Source of the DNA: JACVRW01 sp034664085
GTDB taxonomy: Bacteria > Actinomycetota > Thermoleophilia > Solirubrobacterales > Thermoleophilaceae
Length of the DNA: 16,654 nt
Direction: 5' to 3'
Assembly: GCA_034664085.1 (NCBI GenBank)
Contig: JAXDII010000085.1
Coordinates: 1 to 16,654, forward strand
Both the position numbers and the translations under genes were made by a program. Shown here piece after piece: positions 1 to 6,542 of this stretch. Within the stretch, counting starts at the first letter, position 1, and every line of letters begins with the position of its first letter. The notes beneath the pieces are model-generated. The model made no database searches and was not told the DNA's origin. It saw nothing but the letters and a program-made list of their open reading frames with translations.

Positions 1-69
1 CCGCTATGCGGAAGAAACTCGACAAGCGGTGGCCGGCTGCCGGGTACCGGCCAGGAATCAGCGGGGGTC

Positions 70-89
70 CCGGGGGCGCGAGCCCCCGG
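70..89. terminator. Perfect 8-bp stem with GCGA loop (possible transcript end)
   Basis: CCGGGGGC (70-77), GCGA (78-81) and GCCCCCGG (82-89) form a very stable stem with a GNRA-type loop on the plus strand. On the minus strand the loop reads TCGC. It lies 141 bp beyond the carboxylase stop codon and has no U-tract, so a terminator role is tentative. A U-less hairpin terminator or an mRNA-stabilising structure are both possible. Confidence 0.35.
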
Positions 90-184
90 CTGCCATCCAC
101 CGGCCGGCCAGGGATCAGCGGGGGCCCGGGGAAGCGAGCCCGGCGCGACCAGGCTGCCATCGCCGGCCAGGAATCAGCGGGGGT

Positions 185-204
185 CCGGGGGCGCGAGCCC
201 CCGG
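185..204. terminator. Second copy of the 8-bp GC stem, nearest the carboxylase stop
   Basis: CCGGGGGC (185-192), GCGA (193-196) and GCCCCCGG (197-204) repeat the stem at 70-89 base for base. It begins 26 bp past the stop codon of the leftward carboxylase gene, where a 3' end structure is expected. No T-run follows on either strand. The exact repetition of stem and loop suggests that the structure is the conserved element. Confidence 0.4.
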
Positions 205-222
205 CTGCCATCCGGCTGCCAT
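201..222. repeat. 11-bp perfect tandem duplication
   Basis: CCGGCTGCCAT occurs twice head to tail (201-211 and 212-222). It duplicates the closing segment of the third hairpin repeat. It is probably a small slippage event and contains no gene. Confidence 0.75.
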
Positions 223-229
223 CCCCGAT

Positions 230-1990
230 CTACTTGATGACGGCGATCGTCTCCCCGGTGGCAATCGAGCCGCCTTCGGACACGCCCAGCTCTTCGATCG
301 TGCCGGTCGACGGGGCCGTGATCTCGTTCTCCATCTTCATCGCCTCGATCACGCAGATCAGGGCGCCCTCTTCGACCTGGGCGCCCTTCTGCACGGCCAC
401 CTTGAGCACCGTGCCCTGCAGCGGCGAGACGAGCTGGCCGGGCGCGCCGCCTCCGCCGCCGCCGGCCTTGCGCTCACGGCGTGGCGCCTTCTTCGCCACG
501 CCGGCGGGTGCTGCTCCGTTGGGCCCGAACGGCGCGCCGATCACCTTCACGTCGAACTTGCGTCCGGACACCTCGACGGCGTACTCGCGCTCGACCGTCT
601 CGTCGGGCTCCTCGGTGCTCTTCTCCACGGCGGGGAACGCCAGCTGCTTGAGCCAGTCCCTGTCCTCGACAAGGTCGCGGCAGGTTTCCCCGTTGCGCCA
701 CTGGTCGGTGGCGAGGAGCGCCGTGTGGAACGGGATCAGCGTCTTCAGCCCGGCGATCTCGTACTCGCCCAGCGCCCGCAGCATGCGCCGCGTGGAGGCC
801 TCGCGATCGACGTCCCAGACGATCAGCTTGGCGATCATCGGGTCGTACAGCGGCAGGACCTCGTAGCCCTCCTCGGCGCCGGAGTCGACCCGCACGAACG
901 GGCCCGCGGGCTCGCGGTAGCTGCCGATCGTGCCGGGCGCGGGGGCGAAGTTCTTCGACGCATCCTCGGCGTTGATGCGGCACTCGATCGCGTGGCCGCG
1001 CAGCACGACGTCCTCCTGCGCGTAGGCGAGCGGCTCGCCCGCGGCGATCTTGACCTGCTCGCGCACGATGTCGATGCCGGTGACCATCTCGGTCACGCAG
1101 TGCTCGACCTGCACGCGCGTGTTCATCTCTAGGAAGAAGTACTCGCCGTCGGCGAGCAGCCCCTCGATCGTGCCCGCGGAGCGGTAGCCCACGGCGCGTG
1201 CGGCTTCGGTGCCGATCTTGCCGATGCGCTCGCGCAGTTCCGGGTCGACGGCCGGAGCCGGGCTCTCCTCGATCAGCTTCTGGTGGCGGCGCTGGACCGA
1301 GCAGTCGCGCTCGAACAGGTGGATCACGTTGCCCTCGCCGTCGGCGAGGATCTGCACCTCCACGTGGCGCGGATCGGGCAGGTAGCGCTCCACGTAGACG
1401 GTCGGGTCCGAGAAGAACTTCTCGCCCTCTCGCGACGCGCCCTCGAAGGCCTTCTCCAGCTCGTCCTCGGATTGGGCCACGCGGAAGCCCTTGCCTCCGC
1501 CGCCGCCCGCGGCCTTGATGGCCACCGGATAGCCGATCGACTCGTCGATCACCCGCCGCGCGTCCTCGACGGACGCGACCGGCTCGGTCGTGCCCGGCAC
1601 GATCGGCACGCCCGCGTCGCGCATGATCTCGCGCGCCTTGGTCTTCGACCCCATGGCGTCGATGGCGCTGGCCGGCGGGCCGATGAAGACGATCCCGGCC
1701 TCCTCGCAGGCGCGGGCGAAGCCGGCGTTCTCGGCGAGGAAGCCATAGCCCGGATGGATCGCGTCGGCACCCGCCTGCTTGGCGACCTCGAGGATCTTGT
1801 CGGCGTTCAGGTAGCTCTCGGAGGCCGGCCCGGGGCCGAGCAGGTATGCCTCGCCGGCGCGCCGGACATGCGGCGCGTCGCGATCGGGCTCGGAGTAGAC
1901 CGCCACGCTCTCCACGCCCAGCTCTTCGAGCGTACGGATCACGCGGATGGCGATCTCACCCCGGTTGGCAACGAGTACTTTGCTGAACAT
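230..1990 (-). CDS. Acyl-CoA carboxylase alpha subunit (biotin carboxylase + biotin carrier)
   Basis: This is the ATP-dependent biotin carboxylase fused to its own biotin carrier domain (586 aa). It would carboxylate biotin and hand CO2 to a carboxyltransferase beta subunit acting on acetyl- or propionyl-CoA; substrate cannot be read from this subunit. The N-terminus MFSKVLVANRGEIAIR is the classic biotin carboxylase opening. The ATP-grasp glycine loop GGGGGKG is at about 162-168 and EMNTRVQVEH at 288-297. A glycine-rich linker precedes the carrier domain, where EAMKMEN places the biotinyl lysine at about K552. Length fits actinobacterial AccA-type alpha subunits (about 590-600 aa). The frame stays open upstream to 2596, but the ATG at 1990 gives the exact family N-terminus. 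No Shine-Dalgarno precedes it, so a very short leader is likely. It is divergent from the hydrolase at 2018. The window also holds an epsilon-like subunit and a beta subunit end on the same strand. Confidence 0.95.
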   Translation of the reverse strand: MFSKVLVANRGEIAIRVIRTLEELGVESVAVYSEPDRDAPHVRRAGEAYLLGPGPASESYLNADKILEVAKQAGADAIHPGYGFLAENAGFARACEEAGIVFIGPPASAIDAMGSKTKAREIMRDAGVPIVPGTTEPVASVEDARRVIDESIGYPVAIKAAGGGGGKGFRVAQSEDELEKAFEGASREGEKFFSDPTVYVERYLPDPRHVEVQILADGEGNVIHLFERDCSVQRRHQKLIEESPAPAVDPELRERIGKIGTEAARAVGYRSAGTIEGLLADGEYFFLEMNTRVQVEHCVTEMVTGIDIVREQVKIAAGEPLAYAQEDVVLRGHAIECRINAEDASKNFAPAPGTIGSYREPAGPFVRVDSGAEEGYEVLPLYDPMIAKLIVWDVDREASTRRMLRALGEYEIAGLKTLIPFHTALLATDQWRNGETCRDLVEDRDWLKQLAFPAVEKSTEEPDETVEREYAVEVSGRKFDVKVIGAPFGPNGAAPAGVAKKAPRRERKAGGGGGGAPGQLVSPLQGTVLKVAVQKGAQVEEGALICVIEAMKMENEITAPSTGTIEELGVSEGGSIATGETIAVIK

Positions 1991-2017
1991 CGGGGCGGGG
2001 GAGGTTATCGTCGAGCC
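1991..2017. promoter_or_regulatory. 27-bp divergent promoter region between carboxylase and hydrolase
   Basis: Only 27 bp separate two start codons facing away from each other. On the plus strand TATCGT (2006-2011) fits an actinobacterial TANNNT -10 and is followed by 6 nt and then ATG. A weak -35-like CTGAAC lies 17 bp upstream (1983-1988), inside the carboxylase start. On the minus strand TAACCT (2007-2002) is followed by 11 nt and then ATG. The two -10 candidates overlap by 2 bp. If both are real, polymerases on the two promoters would exclude each other. The assignment is by pattern only. Confidence 0.45.
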
Positions 2018-3973
2018 ATGACGCGCGGCCGCAGGCTGGCTGGGCTTGCCTTGGCGGCCGTCGTATTGGCGCTGCCGGCGCCCGCCCAGGCGGCCCTGCG
2101 CTTCCACGACTGCCGCGGCCAGTCCTGCGCGCGCCTTGCCGTCCCGCTCGACCGCAGCGGGTCGGCCTCCGGCCGGGTCTCGCTCTACGTCGAGCGGCGC
2201 CGCGCCGCACGGCGGCCGCGCCGCGGCGTGACCCTGCTGCTCGCCGGCGGACCGGGCCAGCCGGCGACGCTCGCCTACGGCGGCCCCACACCGGAGCAGA
2301 GCTACCGCGAGTTCGCCGCGCTGACGCCGGCCAACGACATCGTCACCTTCGACCAGCGCGGCACCGGCCGTTCGGGGCTGCTGCGGTGCCCGCGCCTCGA
2401 GCGGGCGAACCTCGCGGACGCGGGAGCGGAGGCGGCCGACTGCGCCGCCCGCCTCGGACCGCGGCGCGCCTTCTACCGCACGAGCGACACGGTCGACGAC
2501 ATCGAGGCGCTCCGAGCGGCGCTCGGGGCGCGCAAGCTGACGCTTGTCGGCGTCTCCTACGGGACACTCGTGGCCCAGGCGTACGCCGCGCGCCATCCCG
2601 ATCGGGTCGAGCGCGTGCTGCTCGACTCCGTGCTCGACGTGGCGGGATGGGACCCGCTCTACGGCGACATCTTCCGCGCGGTGCCGCGCGTGCTGCGGTC
2701 GGTCTGCCGCCGTGGCTGCGCGAGCTTCACGAGCGATCCCGTCGCCGACGCAGGGCGGCTGGTGGCAGCCCTGGCGAACGCGCCGCTGCGCGGGCGGGTG
2801 ACGCTCCCCGACGGCCGGCGCCGGCGCAGCTCGCTGAGCCGCGAGGAGCTCTTCTTCACGCTCGTGGCGGGCGACCTGGACCCCGTGTCGCGCTACGCCT
2901 ACCCCGCCGCCGTCACCTCCGCGCTCGCCGGCGACGCCGCGCCGCTGCTGCGCCTGAAGCGGCGGGCGGTGGTGTCCGAGAGCTCGGGCACGCCGCGCGA
3001 GTTCAGCACCGCGCTCTACGCAGCCACGGCTTGTGAGGAGATTCCCTTCCCGTGGGCGCGCTTCTCACCGCCCGCCGAGCGTCCCGCGGCGGTCCTGGCC
3101 GCGGCTGCGGGGATCCCGCCGGCCCAGCTGTTTCCGTTCGACGCCGCCACCGCGGCCGGCAACGACTTCATCCGGCTCTGCGAGCGCTGGCCCGAGGCGT
3201 CCCCGCCGCCCGCTCCGCCGCCGCCGCCCGGCTCGCTCCCGGACGTGCCGGTTCTGATGCTTGCCGGGGAGGCCGACCTGCGCACGCCCGCCGAGGCGGC
3301 CAGCCGGGCCGCGGCGGACTGGCCCGACGCGCACGCGCTGGTGGTGCCCGACACCGGGCACTCGGTGCTGACCGCCGACCTCACACCCTGCGCCCGGAAC
3401 GCCACGCGCCGGTTCTTCCGCGGCGGCTCCGTGCCGCAGCGCTGCCGGCGCCAGCCCTTCTTCGTCGCCACCCCGCCGCTGCCGGCGTCGCTGGACCTCC
3501 TCCGCCCCGTGCGCGGCGTTCCGGGCGCCCGCGGACGCGTCGTGCGCGCGGTGGAGCAGACCCTGTACGACGTCGCGGAGGACTTCGTCGCCTCCGTTCT
3601 GACCGGTGGCGCCGGCCTGCGCGGCGGCGGCCTGCGCGGCGGGCGCTGGCACTTCGAGCTCGGGCATGGCCGGCTGCTGATGCGTCTGGAGCGGGTGGAG
3701 CTGGTGCGGGGCGTGGAGGTGAGCGGGACGATCCGGCGCTTCGGGGAGCGCGGCCAGCGGGCGCGCCTGCGCGTGTCCGGCGAGGCCGGGCCGGGCGGCA
3801 CGCTGCTCTTGCGTGCCAACCGGGTCAGCGGGCGGCTGGGCGGACGCAGCGTGCGGGCGCGGATCGGGATCGGTGTGGTCGAGGACGCCGCAGCGGCGGC
3901 CGCCGCACCGAGGTCGCTCGCCGGGCTGTTGCGGGTCGGGCGCCGGCTGGCGCAGCGACCGCGCATGCGCTGA
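2018..3973 (+). CDS. Secreted alpha/beta hydrolase, TAP/S33 peptidase-like (paralog 1)
   Basis: This is a secreted serine hydrolase of 651 aa resembling tripeptidyl/prolyl aminopeptidases (S33, SlpD/SlpE and TAP-like). The signal peptide is MTRGRRLAGLALAAVVLALP with cleavage probably after APAQA (about 25). The oxyanion-loop segment is LLLAGGPGQ (about 73-81). It is followed by DQRGTGRSG (112-120), the nucleophile in GVSYG (S180), an acid in GEADLRTP (D420) and the base in DTGHS (H448), so the catalytic triad looks complete. Paired cysteines suggest disulfides. After the TAP-like C-terminal part, about 150 further residues form a beta-rich basic segment with GGGLRGGRW (about 537-544) that I cannot assign. 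The ATG at 2018 fits the signal peptide and a leaderless -10. The next gene, 44 bp downstream, is a paralog. The natural substrate is unknown: peptidase or esterase. Confidence 0.88.
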   Translation: MTRGRRLAGLALAAVVLALPAPAQAALRFHDCRGQSCARLAVPLDRSGSASGRVSLYVERRRAARRPRRGVTLLLAGGPGQPATLAYGGPTPEQSYREFAALTPANDIVTFDQRGTGRSGLLRCPRLERANLADAGAEAADCAARLGPRRAFYRTSDTVDDIEALRAALGARKLTLVGVSYGTLVAQAYAARHPDRVERVLLDSVLDVAGWDPLYGDIFRAVPRVLRSVCRRGCASFTSDPVADAGRLVAALANAPLRGRVTLPDGRRRRSSLSREELFFTLVAGDLDPVSRYAYPAAVTSALAGDAAPLLRLKRRAVVSESSGTPREFSTALYAATACEEIPFPWARFSPPAERPAAVLAAAAGIPPAQLFPFDAATAAGNDFIRLCERWPEASPPPAPPPPPGSLPDVPVLMLAGEADLRTPAEAASRAAADWPDAHALVVPDTGHSVLTADLTPCARNATRRFFRGGSVPQRCRRQPFFVATPPLPASLDLLRPVRGVPGARGRVVRAVEQTLYDVAEDFVASVLTGGAGLRGGGLRGGRWHFELGHGRLLMRLERVELVRGVEVSGTIRRFGERGQRARLRVSGEAGPGGTLLLRANRVSGRLGGRSVRARIGIGVVEDAAAAAAAPRSLAGLLRVGRRLAQRPRMR

Positions 3974-4005
3974 GCCAGCCCGGACCGCTTCGGGGGGCCG
4001 ATCCC

Positions 4006-4017
4006 CATAATGGGGGA
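4006..4017 (+). promoter_or_regulatory. -10-like CATAAT six bases before the GTG of the second hydrolase
   Basis: CATAAT (4006-4011) matches five of six bases of TATAAT. It is followed by GGGGGA and then the GTG at 4018, so transcription would begin at or next to the start codon. The same 6-nt spacing is seen for the first hydrolase. No clear -35 was found. The purine run could alternatively act as a weak Shine-Dalgarno, but it directly abuts the start codon. Confidence 0.45.
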
Positions 4018-5925
4018 GTGCGCATCGCCGCCGCCTTGCTCGCCTCCGCGGCGACCTCGCTCGCGCTCCTGGCGCCGCCGGCGGACGCGGCACTGCGGTT
4101 CAAGCGCTGCGGCGCGTTCATGTTCGCCTGTGCCCGGCTGAGCGTCCCGCTCGACCGCAGCGGCGCCACCCCCGGACGCGTGTCGCTGTTCGTCAAGCGC
4201 ATCCCGGCGCAGCGGCGTCCGCGCCAGGGCGCGCTGTTCGTGCTCGCGGGCGGGCCGGGCCAGTCCGCCACCCAGGCATTCGAGGGCGATGGCCTGGGTG
4301 TGCTCTCGCCCGCCTTCCGCCGGCGCGACCTGATCGTCTTCGACCAGCGCGGCACCGGGCGCTCCGGGCTGCTGCGCTGCCGCCCGCTCGAGCGCGCCAA
4401 CCTGTTCGACGCCGGACGGGCGGCGGGCCAGTGCGCGCGCCGCCTCGGCCCGCGCCGCCACCACTACACGAGCCGCGACTCGGCCGAGGACATCGAGGCG
4501 CTCCGCGTCAACCTCGGCCTGGACCGGATCGCGCTGTACGGCACCTCCTACGGGGTCAAGGTGGCCCTGGGCTACGCCCTCACGTACCCCGCCAACGTCG
4601 AGCGGCTGGTGCTCGACTCCGTGCTCGAGGCGGACGGTCCCGATCCGTTCTACCGGCCTACCCTCGAGGCGGTGCCGCGCGTGCTGCGCACCCTCTGCAG
4701 TGCGGGCTGTCGCTCGTTCACCGCCGATCCGCTCGCCGACCTGGCCCGGCTGGTGCGCCGCATGGCCACGCGGCCCCTGACCGGCCGCGTGATCGACCCG
4801 AGCGGGAGGCCGCGGCCCGCCCGCATCACGCGCGGCGAGCTGTTCCTGATGCTGATCAGCGGCGACTTCGACCCTGCGCTGCGCGCTGCCTTCCCGGGCG
4901 CGGTGCGGGCCGCGCTCGACGGCGACCGGGCGCCGCTGCTGCGCCTCGGCCGGCGCTCGTTCTCGGTCGAGGGCGAGCCGCCGCCGCCGCGCCTGATCAG
5001 CACGGCCCTGTTCACGGCGACCACCTGCGAGGAGGTCCACTTCCCCTGGCCGCGCACGGCTCCGCCCGATCCGGCCGAGCGCCACCGGCTCGCCGCGGCC
5101 GCGGCCGCGGCGCTCCCCGACAGCGTCTTCTTCCCGTTCGACCGCGCGACGCTGCTGGAGAACGACCTGCTCCAGCTCTGCGACCGCTGGCCGGCCTTCC
5201 CGGTCGAGAAGACCTTCGGCCCCGGCCCGCTGCCCGACGTGCCCGTGCTGATCCTCGAGGGGGAGGACGACCTGCGCACGCCCGCGGAGAGCGCCCTGCG
5301 GGTGGCCGCGCAGTTCCCGCAGGCCAAGGTCGTCGTGTCGCCCGCGACGGGGCACTCGGCGCTCGGCTCGGACCTGTCGGGGTGCGCGGAGCGGGCGTTC
5401 GCCAGCTTCTTCCGCAACCAGCCGGTGCGCACGAGCTGCCCGCGCCGCCGGCGCCTGTTCGTGCCCACGCCGCCGCCGCCAACCTCGCTGGCCGAGGTTC
5501 CGCCCGCCCGCGGACTGCCGGGCCCGCGCGGCCGGGCGATCGCCGCGCTGGCGCTGACGCTCCGCGACGTGGAGGAGGACGCGCTGACCCGCTTCATCAT
5601 CGACGAGGACGATCCCGACCTGGCCCGCGGCGGCGGCCTGCGCGGCGGCCGCTACCGCATCGACGGCGAGAACACGCTCCACCTCGACCGCCTGGTCTTC
5701 GTGCCGGGCGTGCGCGTGACCGGAGCGCTGCGCAACTTCGGCACGCGCCGGCAGCGCGGACGCGTGCGCCTGAGCGGGCCTGCGACGCCCGCCGGCGCGC
5801 TGTCGCTGCGCGGCGTCACGGTGAGCGGCCGGCTGGGCGGCCTCCGCGTGCGCGGGCAGCTGGCGCCGCGCGCCGGCGCCGCCGAGCGGCGGGCCGCCGC
5901 GGCACGGCTGCCCGGACCGCGCTAG
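4018..5925 (+). CDS. Secreted alpha/beta hydrolase, TAP/S33 peptidase-like (paralog 2)
   Basis: This 635-aa paralog of the preceding gene is likely also exported. A GTG start gives the signal peptide MRIAAALLASAATSLALLAP with cleavage near PADA (about 24). The motifs align one for one: VLAGGPGQ (about 75-82), DQRGTGRSG (109-117), GTSYG with nucleophile S177, GEDDLRTP (D418) and ATGHS (H446). The C-terminal region again contains GGGLRGGRY (538-546) followed by alternating beta-type strands (VRVTGALRNFG, VSGRLGG). Both copies thus share an extra domain beyond the TAP fold. The catalytic set is intact, so neither copy looks like a decaying duplicate. The gene lies 44 bp after the first copy and has its own -10-like sequence. 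Its stop overlaps the convergent tetR stop within CTAG (5922-5925). Substrate is unknown, with peptide or ester bonds most likely. Confidence 0.87.
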   Translation: MRIAAALLASAATSLALLAPPADAALRFKRCGAFMFACARLSVPLDRSGATPGRVSLFVKRIPAQRRPRQGALFVLAGGPGQSATQAFEGDGLGVLSPAFRRRDLIVFDQRGTGRSGLLRCRPLERANLFDAGRAAGQCARRLGPRRHHYTSRDSAEDIEALRVNLGLDRIALYGTSYGVKVALGYALTYPANVERLVLDSVLEADGPDPFYRPTLEAVPRVLRTLCSAGCRSFTADPLADLARLVRRMATRPLTGRVIDPSGRPRPARITRGELFLMLISGDFDPALRAAFPGAVRAALDGDRAPLLRLGRRSFSVEGEPPPPRLISTALFTATTCEEVHFPWPRTAPPDPAERHRLAAAAAAALPDSVFFPFDRATLLENDLLQLCDRWPAFPVEKTFGPGPLPDVPVLILEGEDDLRTPAESALRVAAQFPQAKVVVSPATGHSALGSDLSGCAERAFASFFRNQPVRTSCPRRRRLFVPTPPPPTSLAEVPPARGLPGPRGRAIAALALTLRDVEEDALTRFIIDEDDPDLARGGGLRGGRYRIDGENTLHLDRLVFVPGVRVTGALRNFGTRRQRGRVRLSGPATPAGALSLRGVTVSGRLGGLRVRGQLAPRAGAAERRAAAARLPGPR

Positions 5926-6542
5926 GCGGCGCCCGCGCGGGTGCGCAGGCCGGCGAAGAACGTCGCCACCATCTCCGGGTAGAGGCCGTCGGGCACGGCC
6001 TCCGGCTCCAGCAGCCGCTCGAGCGCCACGCCGTTGGTCATCGCGAACGTCATGGCTGCGATCTCGTGCGGCGGGATGACCGGCTCGATGCCCAGCTGCT
6101 GCGCGCGCCGCTCGAGCAGGTCGGCGATCCGGCCCCGCAGCGCCCGGTAGCGCTCGACGAGCTGTACGCGGAACTGCTCGTTGCGGGCCGCGTAGACGGC
6201 GAACTCGAAGAAGAGCCGGTCCCACTCGGGCTCGGTCGCCAGCGCGCGCATGAAGCCCTCGGCCGCCTCGCGCGCCTGCTGGTCCGGGTCGGCCTCGGTC
6301 GACAGGATGCGGTCGAGCTCCTCGAGGCGCGCGGCGAAGTGGGCGTCGAGCATCGCTAGGAAGAGGTCCTCCTTGCCGGCGAAGTTGGCGTAGACGGCGC
6401 CCTTGGTGAAGCCGGCGTGCTCCGCCACCTCGTCCAGCGATGCCCGCTCGATGCCGCGCCGGGCCGCCACCTCGGCGGCCGAGTGCATCAGCCGCTCCCG
6501 GGTGTGCGCCTGGCGCTCCTTGCGCGTGAGCCGCTGCGCCAT
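5922..6542 (-). CDS. TetR-family transcriptional regulator
   Basis: A 206-aa repressor-type regulator. The N-terminal helix-turn-helix SLDEVAEHAGFTKGAVYANF (35-54) followed by AGKEDLF is a textbook TetR DNA-binding domain. The rest is the variable, helical ligand-binding and dimerisation region. The ATG (6542-6540) overlaps the P450 stop by one base (TGATG), so the two genes are translationally coupled in one operon. Known TetR regulators usually bind palindromes in their own promoter. The phased ATACC/GGTAT sites before the P450 are the obvious candidate, which would make this an autoregulated P450 operon responding to a small molecule, possibly the P450 substrate. The inducer cannot be inferred. 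The stop codon overlaps that of the convergent hydrolase. Confidence 0.93.
   Translation of the reverse strand: MAQRLTRKERQAHTRERLMHSAAEVAARRGIERASLDEVAEHAGFTKGAVYANFAGKEDLFLAMLDAHFAARLEELDRILSTEADPDQQAREAAEGFMRALATEPEWDRLFFEFAVYAARNEQFRVQLVERYRALRGRIADLLERRAQQLGIEPVIPPHEIAAMTFAMTNGVALERLLEPEAVPDGLYPEMVATFFAGLRTRAGAA

Larger units (their letters stand above)
47..211. repeat. Array of three GC-rich hairpin repeats, period 57-59 bp
   Basis: Three imperfect copies start with CCGGCCAGG(A/G)ATCAGCGGGGG at 47, 104 and 163 and end in GCTGCCATC. Copies 1 and 3 are nearly identical, and each holds a perfect 8-bp inverted repeat CCGGGGGC/GCCCCCGG around the tetranucleotide GCGA (70-89 and 185-204). 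Copy 2 has diverged in its middle but keeps a shorter stem (CCGGG/CCCGG, 126-143). The array lies just beyond the stop of the carboxylase alpha gene, which reads leftward. It could act as a transcript 3' end or RNA-stability element, or be a dispersed intergenic palindromic repeat family. No T-tract follows the stems, so a classical intrinsic terminator is not supported. The repeats and stems are seen directly. Any function is inference. Confidence 0.8.

Noticed and set aside
1..46. Possible C-terminus of a gene entering from the left (RYAEETRQAVAG in frame 2)
   Set aside because: That frame has no stop before the repeats and runs on to 1132. The peptide is too short to judge.
47..211. CRISPR array
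   Set aside because: The repeated unit makes up nearly the whole period, there are no unique spacers, only three copies exist, and no cas genes are nearby.
6..866. Plus-strand open frame across the hairpin repeats and the carboxylase 3' end
   Set aside because: It is the reverse complement of the biotin carrier and carboxylase coding sequence plus the repeats. The translation is low complexity and there is no ribosome site.
1991..2596. N-terminal extension of the carboxylase up to 2596
   Set aside because: It is antisense to the hydrolase signal peptide and catalytic core. The family N-terminus begins exactly at the ATG at 1990.
3016..6225. Open frame of 1069 codons on the minus strand opposite the hydrolases
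   Set aside because: It is antisense to two well-supported genes with intact motifs. Its composition is Arg/Ala/Pro/Gly-rich with no recognisable domain, as expected from codon bias in high-GC DNA.
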